Source: CAWCXF01 sp963799455 | Lineage (GTDB): Bacteria; Pseudomonadota; Alphaproteobacteria; Rhodobacterales; Rhodobacteraceae | NCBI GenBank assembly: GCA_963799455.1 | Contig: CAWCXF010000007.1 | Span: forward strand, 868,001-932,000 | Direction of reading: 5' to 3' | Length of the DNA: 64,000 bases | Shown here: positions 45,401 to 50,834 of the stretch, piece by piece | Layout of the letters: every line of letters begins with the position of its first letter | Position numbering within the stretch: position 1 is the first letter of the stretch | Position numbers and translations under genes: made by a program | Notes under the pieces: model-generated | What the model was told of the DNA's origin: nothing | Databases searched by the model: none | What the model saw: only the letters and a program-made list of their open reading frames with translations

Positions 45401-46105
45401 CTGAGCGTCAACGCCAAGACGCCGATCGCAGGCAACGCCGTCACAGTCTCGCTGGGTGACGGTCAGACGCTCGCGACCTTCGCCCTGCCCGACAGCAACG
45501 GGACGAGCACGAGCTTCAACGGCACCGTGTTCGGGCAGACCGCCGCTCAGGTGGTGAGCCTCGACGCCGGGCTGCAGACGCTGCGCTTCGCCTTCGACGG
45601 CAAGGCCGCGCCGAACGGCTACCTGCTCGACATGCGGTCCTTCGCCCTGGAGGCCGCGAGCCCGGTGCCGCCGGCGCCCACGCCCGACGCTCCCAAGACC
45701 GTCACGGTCTTCGCGGGCGGTGAGACGGCGGCGGGCGTCGGGCCGAACTTCACCGTTCTGGCCGACGGCCAGGTGATCGGCTCGGCCAAGGTGACGAACG
45801 CCAAGGCGAGCTTCGACGGCACCTACGACGCCTTCGTGTTCGACCTCGGCGACGCGAGCCCGCCCGATGAGATCGCCATTCGGTTCACCAACGACCGCTA
45901 CGTGTCGCCGGGCGGGCCGGGCAACGACCGCAACCTGTGGATCGACCGCATCGAGATCGGCGGCGCGGTGTATCAAGCCGAGGAGGACGCCGTCGTGACC
46001 GGTGACAACCAGTCCGTCGCGCAGCGCTACAATCTCGACGGGGTGCGGGAGGACATGCACATCAACGGCACCATGGTGTTCGATCTGGTCGATCTCCTCT
46101 CCTGA
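30458..46105 (+). CDS. Giant multidomain carbohydrate-binding/cadherin-like protein, 5215 aa
   Basis: One uninterrupted gene for a predicted surface or secreted protein. Approximate order: CBM6/malectin-like modules at residues 4-165 and 281-458, each followed by cadherin-like repeats (FTVSENATEIGVVAASDLDGD, DPATGALSF). More cadherin/Ig repeats run to 1218. CBM-like modules sit at 1225-1375, 1571-1725 and 1842-1998, and a malectin-like module at 2018-2218. A sugar dehydrogenase-type beta-propeller spans 2367-2825 (FGPDGRLYVATIMG, GYYGHPNPLRGEY). CBM6-like modules recur at 2932-3325. Two ASH-plus-choice-of-anchor units lie at 3450-4131, malectin at 4178-4348, three CBM6 modules at 4375-5068 separated by putative-Ig repeats, and a C-terminal CBM60-like module (FTNDRY, NDRNLWIDRIEIGG). 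There is no N-terminal signal peptide and no RTX nonapeptides, so the export route is unclear; type I secretion is an inference. Acidic composition fits calcium binding. It starts about 470 bp from the transposon. Confidence 0.88.
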   Translation: MAIETLIIQGEALTIIGADSVVRTRTRNQEKDGQNGLGNDTAPDDTDDNPGLPQYDDYGLRPGYTGEGYVDINGPAGDKLSFEIPAGVPAGEYDVTLRVASNSDRSVAILVDGVQQGGPQNGKTGDFYLWKILTFPVTVPEGEGPHTVVIKQTTGAGPNVDAVALSERGAAVSFAAPGITSDAAFTVSENATEIGVVAASDLDGDAITYAVADGGDGALFQIDPATGALSFVEAPDFEAPASSVGTNTYTLTVTASDGGEPVAQVVTVTVEDVAEDVARPVIEQILLQAEDQPLTLASPADKDSSVQQRNDDDIPGEAAATGKILDAAGLRAGYAGAGYTDYGNDAGDLVAYGFDVAEAGVYTLHIRYASQASGGAPRELALAVNPGAEGEASLGAVVFPDTGGTSGPAETQGFNNWGVLSLDVALKAGANAVTLAIPAGKTSGPNVDAVALTTAGAQANFAAPAFTSEASFEVAQGETAVGAVAATDLDDDTTDGVPAPAPTYAIAGGADADAFTIDPATGALALAVPADAAAKPSYAVVVSATDAEGAVTEQAVTVTVEAPEQPVDQPATGITLTALEVAENAPGAALADIVVADPDTTYAASDLVVSDPATFRVVGEPGALQLALAEGTSLDFEAGAQATVTVSLAASPGVAAEFTPAPSNDPSDDEAPNAAPTALDGTAATDEDTAVGIDLAELIADDLDADDALTVAASSEDGTVAVSGTTLTFTPAADFSGDALISYTVTDTGGLASSATVTVGVAPVDDPASVVLNAVAVAENAPGAVVADIVVTDPDTTYTAADVTVDDDRFVVTGEPGALKLALAEGASLDFEAARPQVNVAVGGASVAFTPVVDDVDEGGPVAVRFDAGTIAGYSTQDRPDQGGAGVSVGDGSSFTLDGNLWKRAPLSQAYTITEDTRITLDLRVGATTPEIVGIGIDSDEDPFNAGGRLYQLGGTQSQRSFVDLRGAGVPNGDGTARFTIDLSAAAGKTVSSLVFVSDDDDARNGLGSATFANVSLVEAADEGGNAAPRVVGGGVAGFSVDEGGAIEVDLPFVDDDGDALTYGFTLADANGAPVAAPEGLGVVDGVLTGPAPSKPGAYTVTLTASDGTADATTSFVLTVDDVNEAPVASDPVLEPYAVAAGKPIAGIDIAQFGAFFTDADEGDTLTLTAENLPAGLSVNDEGVIVGTPRGNGTVTAVIRATDAAGASATIEITFDIDGADLGDSIVVEAEDFTGLAQATNFVATGQAGASGDQIIRASKSNTAASVSTDLSKNGLTEGFYKVAMTFYDETDGSAVYSLRIGDTVLAEAAAFDGAGTQDFPGQPTGSAGQKGNIKTVVFDAPVFVTEGTVLTLSGQADGELLRTDKFTFTKVEAPNGAPSAASLDASAVAENAAGAVVGTLSASDPEGDAITFSVAADSPFEVVDGQLKLKPGVALDFEESAATTVSVTASDGTAQTTGDVTVAVADANDAPTLASGAALADAQVAFGQGGTVDLSVLGATDQDAGDTVSYAVAGAGGTALPAGFAVDGTTLVVPADAPAGAYAVEVFATDGAADSASVSFTVTVGEPVAFEPITIQAEAGTIALAQAADGKQTQVRDADNPETGGTTTLRPDFTGTGYVDYGNDAGDALRFTVTVPTAGAYDLNVRYASNSPRPLDLAVNGAAAGQMAFASTDPDGTGPQEGFDNWAFLTRTVTLAAGENTIALAIPAGATTGPNLDRVEITAGGTGPIPAGPQDDTTADADGDLFLDGPDGSLNEAQAASMNFNLGGLDADIVKVELSFDGGATRADITGRPDADGDFVFDGSALPAGPVTATIIVTDAAGNEAAATSSFEVAAPAGQPIVIQAEDETRVTVEDAGTGPLDKSLTREVSEASPDAFGNYRAGADGGAYVDFGTNPGDALAFSVTAPAAGTYTATIRYANGGAEGRPLALSVNGGAASNVAFTPTGTGDAGWENWTEIAVTLDLAAGANTVRLAIPSAADGGVPNGPNIDRIVFTPKGDDGGQDGGGRPGEAQSFADVVKINFEPAPGAAFGAPAGYATPAGFEADTGAAYGERGNGFTYGWVDVEGGAVTATPKAQPNGSMRYKNAAPEASDLQKTYAHFEYPGASAADNERAWEMALENGTYELTVAIGDTGGPFDSDYLLNVEGRAFGPKWTPENLAGASPVNPGYDSEQDGDGYRSTLMTGVVQVTDGRLTLDSIGGSNTEIQWLELERIPDLTPDDGRSADLDYSFFVSPVAASLEDGQVPISIGANGELPTGIDPTSSLIVGVNLQAPGHRGPNIAHVDGIKLVETLTGIEVPVDVQITGGADSLTIRPLQDLKEFTSYTLKIEDVLDLGAVSDADAPLRRMQDLTTSFVTGEAPVEVAREVAFTEQLQLSGFADGAFGFTSTEFGPDGRLYVATIMGEIHRWDVNPDGSIDKASRETLSHDYFDQGAAGRRGIIGLTFDPEDPDVIWVSDNWPIPREGKAYATPEFSGQVSKITLGAGGAFEGAEVETYVTGLPRSGGDHVSNSLEFRPNPDAGGPDYLLYLTQGSNSAAGEKDNAWGNRPERLLSAAVLEIDRSQDAPEGGFVVKTEPIIDGVPTTDNPDGAFNPDGTYPGFYDPFADGAPVRIFATGVRNAYDLVWHSNGKLYLPTNGTAAGGKSPDDPSTPQDESASNSPKQLDYLFSVQEGGYYGHPNPLRGEYILNGGNPTSGIDPNEVGGNSYYAPGTLPDPDYDIASTYSLGFNQSPNGAIEYKGTAFGANLKGALLIAQFSSGDNVRMVLLDENGDVREDDVLRRPDGSVIDSYIDPLDIIENPATGQLYLMTLNRGSGESQLVLLTPAPGGVAGDTTADEGGDLSISAIDATDPAAVVFKVAGLDADIQAISVSFDNGATSQAVTLDAQGRFTADLSGRTGPVTARLTVRDDDGNSASKATALTLGGGGGGTGGETVIDATRFTVLSTLTGSAATVIRRIDDPSTKEPTGGNDTDGDGYNDGFDGLGYLDPNGGAEDKASFVVDAAAAGTYQLTFRMAANSERPIAVRTGDQSVAITGTDTTSFTNWTDFPITLTLQQGANTIVIAQTGGAGPNIDSVRVTPLEVEDVTADEGGDLALALVDATDPSAAVFEVTGDDADIASFAVSVDGGEAQAVTPDAQGRFTLDLGTEARQVTVTLTVTDGSANTAAAATVVTVEGEEPAANDGEETVGGVTYVVYEAENAASVGDPAEVTTAQSDRGQRGGAFVDFVGPDTESVTWTVEVAEDGTYALDILYALGAGKAARPMPLLVDGEQVSTLAFPANSNAAEDQWGPQSATVTLAAGTHTITVTAPGGVGPNVDYLRLSKAPVDVFDPSYAAVDGEARLELEAVDGSTRTLSDTEVEFYFTVDEGGVYALDVAANAGAPDGAGLRFVLNGQEIGRDAFPGQGDAGEETVFATLKAGTDYKLTVVSDRPGASALDYLDVRAAPGDADADIELRSLEPSFAGQRLHFSFLQNNSGSNPDRVFKDSALVEISNSGTKPLEFRDATIDGPFKLANPAAFDGLTLAAGAKMQVEVLFDGPGISPKPTDGLNSVYEGALRLSTNDADTPVATVDLAGFWQARDEGGQEPNVNEVWQLFGFGNVIEGLKLTGGGENSALSTKDVFAKTDATEVLSPYWKIADGVEQARITQIAAFHGDGGATLGIHAPGDKNADDIFWNHAGNQNQRVLPLVGSNGGDGGVAATKGGFSTAAFTRSDIPSGWAGTGIFGIEVANLSTDPRLNPSGPVKVAGAQQGHTVKVFQAVDGDGNPIADTYLVAMDYTGINYDYNDNLYVMQGVTPVGFGGSVTVTGLDDAAADDRLVFTNIDKPANGAQLFRDEATFTLTNDGLGPVAITGLTLGGADADDFEIVGAAPSTIPEGGSVQVTVRFTGSDPLDDNQAVLMKGTLTVETDSGLAPKVVQLAGLAQNQSEQGEEPSVAQIVEAFGYTTDVAQGQLADGGRVEAVGDEVLLPYFDRLDGSKPVEVIQLAAFLNQGNVARLSAHGLSSEGLTELFAADDQQGQTVLPDGLVPGTGDTGGVARASFNPSAPFGLKVTVDGRPTYASWTDPEANRIDPKFGQLVADDRGHLIRFFEAKDAAGNVIPGTYIGIQDYPGAGNYDYNDHMFVIRNVKAHALTAQEDANGDGVNDALQRDADQDGTVAFFDADDGAGTPGGGDGGGSLDRGDYVVGFNVGGPAVASQQGLDGVALRGDDDALIAYSGDGATRAPGTDAASNANGANALPGAFKTYRDGKAWTAEVSGLKDGAYVVVLHTQETYWNAAGKRVFDLSIDGTKVADDLDPFKAAGGGDKPVAIEALVQVTGGKFTVTLDAQGSDGIDNAALNAITVYASGDQPGGGLDTGDTGGGMGGGTGGTDDGQQPFPGPDAPIVADGTLTIAAKNYDFGGQDVAYNDAAGLQGGSNGGRAGSDVEQTGGGDVGWIGEGEWLEYTIAVPEAGDYDFDLLLSTTGAGRSAKVDVFLPDAEAPYASTGSIANPSSGSYTSFEARSGEPVTLQAGVQVVRVTFEGGSQDFRSFTLNRVGAPTAPANEAPVAAGIADQSGDEGQPFALDLADHFSDADGDALSYSASGLPEGLTISASGVITGTPVADGAYPITVTASDGSLSAQSTFTLSVADKPAPQPNGQSPFPGPNAPALAGAPLTIDASNYDDGGQGVAYNDAPGLSGGSNGGRAGSDVEQTGDGDIGWIGEGEWLEYTVDVAKAGLYDVDLLLSTAAGGRSAKVDVYLPGSDAPYASSGSIANPSTGSYAAFQPRGADGLALQAGEQVVRVTFTGGAQDFRSFTLTPQETAPVNQAPTAGALAAAEVAEDKAFTLDVAGAFSDPDGDALSFAATGLPSGVTISQAGVVTGTPADPGTYSVTVTATDPGGLKADAAFALTVDPAPAGPAQTPFPGPSAPKLAAALTVDATNFDAGGQGVSWNDNPGRDGGVKTARPGADVELVGSELDIGYVKKGEWVEYTIDVAQSGSYALSVNAKTPIAGNAVTVSLGDGQTLATFALPDSNGTSTSFNGTVFGQTAAQVVSLDAGLQTLRFAFDGKAAPNGYLLDMRSFALEAASPVPPAPTPDAPKTVTVFAGGETAAGVGPNFTVLADGQVIGSAKVTNAKASFDGTYDAFVFDLGDASPPDEIAIRFTNDRYVSPGGPGNDRNLWIDRIEIGGAVYQAEEDAVVTGDNQSVAQRYNLDGVREDMHINGTMVFDLVDLLS

Positions 46106-46113
46106 GGAGGCTC

Positions 46114-46142
46114 GCGCCGGCCCCCCTGCGGGGGGCCGGCGC
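46114..46142 (+). terminator. Perfect 13-bp-stem hairpin after the giant gene
   Basis: GCGCCGGCCCCCC at 46114-46126 pairs perfectly with GGGGGGCCGGCGC at 46130-46142 around a TGC loop, starting 8 bp after the stop codon. It is the strongest terminator-like hairpin in the window. No T-run follows. Confidence 0.75.
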
Positions 46143-46254
46143 CACCACCGCGCCACGATCGGCCCCGGCCTCCGGCCCCGGCCGATCCGCCTCCGGCGTC
46201 TCCATCGTGATGCGCGAGGCCGACCCTCGTCGTGGGCCGCTCCCTCGGTCCTGC

Positions 46255-46521
46255 ATGATGGCGCTCTCCGACATCTTCGGCGCCGACGTCATCGACATCG
46301 CGCTGATCGCCGTCATCGACCTCCTCTTCTCCGGCCCGCCGGTCCTGGAGGCGGGCGCGGCCTCGACGGTGGCGGAGGCGATCGGGATCACGGTCACGCC
46401 GATCTCCGTCGCGGGCCCGATCGAGCGGCGCGACCACAAGCTCATCGCGCTCGGCATCGCCCCGGCCTTCGTCGTCCTCGCCTATGTCGGCGGCCTCGCC
46501 ATCCTTTATGGGTCGCGATGA
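46255..46521 (+). CDS. Small predicted membrane protein, 88 aa
   Basis: I do not recognise this protein. From ATG 46255 (MMALSDIFGADVIDI) it has two hydrophobic stretches, roughly residues 10-25 (VIDIALIAVIDLLF) and 63-85 (IALGIAPAFVVLAYVGGLAILY), consistent with two membrane helices. It ends 16 bp before the next gene, which is on the same strand and has a good ribosome-binding site, so the two probably form an operon. An upstream in-frame ATG at 46207 is possible but gives a polar Arg-rich extension. It may be a partner of the membrane-bound epimerase fusion. Confidence 0.5.
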   Translation: MMALSDIFGADVIDIALIAVIDLLFSGPPVLEAGAASTVAEAIGITVTPISVAGPIERRDHKLIALGIAPAFVVLAYVGGLAILYGSR

Positions 46522-46537
46522 CCGAAGGAGCCCGCCC

Positions 46538-49008
46538 ATGACCCGCAGACCCCTCGTCGTCGTCACCGGCTCCGGCGGCGCCATCGGCTCGGCGCTGGTG
46601 GCGAGGCTCGGCGACGGCTTCCGCGTCGTCGGGCTCGAGCGCGAGGCCGAGGATCCGCCCTGCGAGACGCTTCGGTGCGACCTCTCCGACGACGCCTCGG
46701 TGCGCGGCGCCCTGGAGGAGCTGCGGCGGCGGCACGGGGACGCGATCGCCGCCGTCGTGCATCTGGCCGCCTACTACGACTTCACCGGCGAGCCCTCGCC
46801 GCTCTACGACGAGGTCAACGTCGGCGGCACGCGGCGGCTGGTGGAGGGCCTGGCCCCCTTCCGCGTCGAGCGCTTCGTCTACTCCGGCACCATGCTGGTC
46901 CACGAGCCGGCCGAGCCCGGCGGCCGGATCGACGAGGACGCGCCGCTCGGGCCCGAATGGGCCTATCCGAGGTCCAAGGCCGCCGCCGAGCGCGAGATCG
47001 AGTCGCATGCGGGCGCCATGCCCTACGCGCTGCTGCGCCTCGCGGGGCTCTACGACGGCGAGACGGCGGTCCCGACGCTGTCCCACCAGATCGCGCGGAT
47101 CTACGAGCGCAGCCTCAAGTCGCGCGTCTACGCCGGCGACCTGCGCGCCGGCCAGTCGATGATCCACCGCGACGACCTCATGGACCTCCTGCTGCGCGTG
47201 ATCGAGCGCCGCGCCGCGCTGCCGCCCCGCGTCGCCCTCCTCGCCGGCGAGCCAGACCCCATGTCCTACGGCGCGCTCCAGGACGCCATCGGCGGACTGA
47301 TCCACGACCGCCCCCATTGGCGGACCGTCGTCCTGCCGGCCCCCCTGGCCAAGCTCGGGGCGCTGGTGCAGGTCCAGGCCGAGCCCGTCATCCCCGACGC
47401 CATCGACCGCGGCGAGAAGCCCTTCATCCGCCCTTTCATGGTGGACATGGCGTCGGACCACTACGCGCTCGACATCTCGCGCGCCAAGGCCCTGCTCGGC
47501 TGGGAGCCGAAGCACGACCTCGGGCGCGACCTGCCCGCGCTGGTGGCCTCGCTCAAGGACGACCCCGCCGGCTGGTACGAGAGGAACGGCATCACCCCGC
47601 CGATCTGGGTCGAGGGCGCGGCCGAGCGCGGGCTGAACGCCGAAGCCATCCGAGAGCGCCACGAAGGGAACCGCCTGGCCGAGCACCGCGCGGGCCGCTG
47701 GGCCTACTGGCTCATCGCGGCCTTGGGCACCTGGCTGCTCGTGTCCCCGCCGATGCTGGGGCTGGGCTCCGCCGGGCTCATGGCGAGCGACGCCGCCTCG
47801 GGCGTCCTGCTCGTCGCCCTCGGGCTCGCCGCGACCTCCCGGCACCTGCCGCAGGCGCGCTTCGGCGCGGCCCTCGTGGGCCTGTGGCTCCTCTTCGCGC
47901 CGCTGGTGTTCCACGAGCCCACCGCCGCGGGCTACGCCCAGGACACGCTGATCGGCGGGCTCGTCGTCGGGCTGGCGCTGTGCCTGCCGCCCTATCCGGG
48001 AATCAGCCCGCTCGCCGCCGAGACCGGGCCCCTGACCCCGCCCGGCTGGAGCTTCAACCCGTCCTCCTGGCTCCAGCGCATGCCGGTGATCCTGCTCGCC
48101 TTCGTCGGCCTCTACGTCTCGCGCTACCTCGCGGCCTACCAGCTCGACAACGTCGGCGGCGTCTGGGAGCCGTTCTTCGAGGGCTCGGCCTCGATCCGCG
48201 CAACGGCACCGAGGAGATCGTCACCTCGAACGTGTCGGAGGCCTTCCCGATCCCCGACGCCGGCCTCGGCGCCGTCACCTACATGCTGGAGATCGTCGCG
48301 GGGGTCGCGGGCGGCGTCGCGCGCTGGCGCACCATGCCGTGGCTGGTGCTCGTCTTCGGCATCATGATCGTGCCCTTGGGCGTGGTCTCGATCACCTTCG
48401 TCATCATCCAGCCGATCGTCATCGGCACCTGGTCCACGCTGGCGCTGATCGGGGCCGCGGCGATGCTCGTCCAGATCCCCTACTCCTTCGACGAGCTAGT
48501 GGCGACCTCCGAGTTCCTCTGGCGCCGCCGGCGGGCCGGGCGCCCGATCGGGCGCGTGCTCCTCTTCGGCGACACCGACGAGGGGGAGGACGGCGCCGGC
48601 GAGGGCGGGGCGGAGGAGTTCGACCAGGGCCCGCGCGCCATCCTCCGCGACATGTGGACCGGCGGCGTGACGGTGCCCTGGACGCTGGCGGCCTCGATGG
48701 CGATCGGCGTCTGGCTCATGCTCACGCGGCTGACGCTCGGCGCCGAGGATCGGGTCGCCGACATGGACCACCTGATGGGCGCGCTGGTGCTGAGCGTCAC
48801 GGTCACGGCGACGGCCGAGGTCGCGCGCGCGGTGCGGCTCCTCGACATCCCGCTGGGGCTCGCGCTCCTCGTGCTGCCGTTCCTCCTCGGGCCCTCCTGG
48901 GCGCAGGCGATCTCGTCCTGGGCCTGCGGCGCGGCGCTGATCGGCCTCGCCATCCCGCGCGGGACGATTCACAATCGCTACGGGCTGGCGGGCAGGCTGG
49001 TGATCTAG
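46538..49008 (+). CDS. NAD-dependent epimerase fused to SPW/VKOR-like membrane domains, with one frameshift
   Basis: About 823 codons. Residues 1-350 are an extended short-chain NAD(P) epimerase/reductase (VVVTGSGGAIGSALVARL nucleotide loop, VHLAAYYDF, then Y-x3-K in WAYPRSKAAAE). From about 385 a membrane region follows with SPW-like helices (WAYWLIAALGTWLLVSPP), then a vitamin K epoxide reductase-like domain (EEIVTSNVSEAFPIPDAGLG, RWRTMPWLVLVFG), then a second SPW-like set ending RYGLAGRLVI. The frame shifts by one base near 48190-48205 (after FFEGSA); the rest continues in another frame to 49008. The VKOR active-site Cys-x2-Cys expected near GTWCTLC reads GTWSTLA here, so thiol redox activity is probably lost. 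ATG 46538 follows AAGGAG. Confidence 0.8.
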
Positions 49009-49024
49009 CGCGGGCGGGGACGTG

Positions 49025-50533
49025 ATGGCCAAGGCACCGAGGACGCAGCCGCTCGCGTGCGACGAGCCCTCGCGGCGGCGCAGGCTCGCCTTCCGGCCGA
49101 AGGAGGATCTGGCGCATGTGGGCGACCCCATCGCCGCGGACGTCTCGGCGCTCGCGGTGGTCGGCCGCACGCTCTTCGCCGCCTGCGACGAGACCTCGAC
49201 CATCGAGCGGCTCGTTCTCGACGACGAGCGCGAGGCCTTCACCGACCACAGCTCCTTCGCCTTGGGCGACATCTTCGACCTGCCCGGAGGCGCCGATGGC
49301 GAGATGGACATCGAGGGGCTCGCCGTCGATGGCGGCCACCTCTGGGCCACCGGCTCGCACTCGCTGAAGCGCGACACGCCCGACGAGGACGCCGACGCCG
49401 ACGCCGCGCTGGGCGCGCTCGGCACCGTCTCGACGGACCCCAACCGCCACTTCCTCGGCCGCGTGCCGCTGATCGAGCGCGCGCCCGGCATCTTCGAGCC
49501 CGTGCGGGAGATCGCCCCGGCCGACGGACCCGCCCGTGTGGCGCGCATGGTGAGGATGAGGGGCGCGTCGGGCCGCACCATCGTCAAGAGGATGCTGTCT
49601 CGCGATCCGCTCCTGGCCCCGTTCATGACCGTGCCCTGCAAGGAGAACGGCTTCGACGTCGAGGGCCTCGCCGTGCGCGGGGAGCGCGTGATCCTGGGCC
49701 TGCGCGGCCCCGTGATCGGCCTCCGCGCGGTCCTGATCGAGATGAGGATGAAGGAGACCGCCTCGGGCTTCCTCAAGCCGCGCCGCCTTGCGTCGGGCGC
49801 GCGCTACGCGCGGCACCTCGTCGATCTCGACGGCTTCGGCATCCGCGACCTGCTGCTCGACGGCGACGACCTGCTGATCCTCGCGGGGCCGGTCGCGGAC
49901 ATCGACGGCATCCAGGGCGTCTACCGCCTGCCCGGGGCCTTCGGCGGCGACCTCGGCCCCGTCCTGCGCCGCGACGCCCTCGAGCGCATCTTGCGCCTGC
50001 CCATCCGCGAGGGCTGCGACCATGCCGAGGGCCTGGCGCTGCTCGACGGCCCCGAGGCCGGGCGCCGCGAGCTGCTGGTCGCCTATGACAGCCCCGCCCC
50101 CGACCGCCGCGAGGGCGCGGGCCTCGACATCGACTGCCACCAGATTCTGAGGCGCGCCCCCTCACCCCGCGACGGGCCGCGCGGCGGCGCCGAGGATCGG
50201 GCCGGCGGGACGAACATGCGCTCGGTCTCGCCCGTCCCCAGCGCGGTAGGCGTGCCAGGTGCCGTGGCCAAGGGCCGGGAAGGCCAGGACCATGCCGAGG
50301 AACGCAGCGGCCGGCGACAGCACGACCAGCCCCAGCACGATCCCGCCCCAGGCCAGCATCACCGGCAGGTCGGCCCAGGTCATCGCCACGCTCGTGCCGA
50401 GCGCCGTCATCGCGTCGGCGCGCTCCGTGAGCGGCATCGGCATGGCGAAGGCGCTGATGGAAGGCGAAGGCCGCGAAGAGCGCGCCCACGGCGCCGTCCA
50501 CCAGCAGCATTCCCCAGCCATCGGAAGTGGTGA
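49025..50533 (+). CDS. DUF3616 family protein with an anomalous C-terminal extension
   Basis: Residues 1-375 match DUF3616-type proteins: ADVSALAVVGRTLFAACDE, MDIEGLAVDGGHLWATGSHSLKR, RHFLGRV, GFDVEGLAVRGERVILGLRGPV, GIRDLLLDGDDLLILAGP and CDHAEGLALLD. They suggest a beta-propeller with repeated EGLA strands. Function is unknown; relatives are often cytoplasmic and found near membrane or phosphatase genes. The family-like part ends near YDSPAPDRRE, about 50120, and a stop would be expected near 50150. Instead the frame runs on for about 120 low-complexity residues across the antisense DUF2189 remnant. Loss of the original stop in a decaying region is likely. GTG 49022 is an alternative start. 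Confidence 0.72.
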   Translation: MAKAPRTQPLACDEPSRRRRLAFRPKEDLAHVGDPIAADVSALAVVGRTLFAACDETSTIERLVLDDEREAFTDHSSFALGDIFDLPGGADGEMDIEGLAVDGGHLWATGSHSLKRDTPDEDADADAALGALGTVSTDPNRHFLGRVPLIERAPGIFEPVREIAPADGPARVARMVRMRGASGRTIVKRMLSRDPLLAPFMTVPCKENGFDVEGLAVRGERVILGLRGPVIGLRAVLIEMRMKETASGFLKPRRLASGARYARHLVDLDGFGIRDLLLDGDDLLILAGPVADIDGIQGVYRLPGAFGGDLGPVLRRDALERILRLPIREGCDHAEGLALLDGPEAGRRELLVAYDSPAPDRREGAGLDIDCHQILRRAPSPRDGPRGGAEDRAGGTNMRSVSPVPSAVGVPGAVAKGREGQDHAEERSGRRQHDQPQHDPAPGQHHRQVGPGHRHARAERRHRVGALRERHRHGEGADGRRRPRRARPRRRPPAAFPSHRKW

Positions 50534-50834
50534 GCAGCATCGGCAGGATCTCGTCGGTGCCGGTGAACGCGACCGGGCCGAGGAAGAGCGCGTGGATCAG
50601 CACCGCCGCGCGCATCCACCGCGTGAAGAGGCCGAGCAGCAGCACGCCCATGACGAGGGCCGAGGGGCCCGAGCGCGTCCGCACGAAGAGCATCGAGGCG
50701 AAGGTGACCCGCTCGCCCGCCTCGATCCGGCGGCTCTTCTCGCAAAGCCCGCCCGCGATCAGCGGCCCCGCCACCGCGAATCCCGCGAGCGCCGGGAAGA
50801 GGGACCACACCACCGCGATCGAGACGAGCGCCAC
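50162..50834 (-). pseudogene. DUF2189 membrane protein remnant, truncated and frameshifted
   Basis: The order of family segments on the minus strand is VALVSIAVVWSLFPALAGFAV, GPLIAGGLCEKSRRIEAGER, FLGPVAFTGTDEILPMLLTTSDG and LFAAFAF. A one-base shift follows near 50459, then AISAFAMPMPLTERADAMTAL, TWADLPVMLAWGGIVLGLVV and FPALGHGTWHAYRA in another frame. This is the body of a DUF2189 integral membrane protein. The first 40 or so residues are missing, and the remaining start runs directly into the P-type ATPase remnant. It overlaps the C-terminal extension of the DUF3616 gene on the other strand. Confidence 0.75.

Noticed and set aside
30458..46105. RTX (haemolysin-type calcium-binding) repeats in the giant protein
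   Set aside because: Many D-rich and G-rich segments are present, but no GGxGxDxLx tandem nonapeptides could be found; the acidic motifs belong to cadherin and CBM modules.
29966..46156. An uninterrupted antisense reading frame of about 5400 codons opposite the giant gene
   Set aside because: Its translation is Arg/His/Val/Gly-rich low complexity with no domain resemblance. The plus-strand codons, with G or C almost always in the third position, avoid antisense stops automatically. It is a shadow of the real gene.
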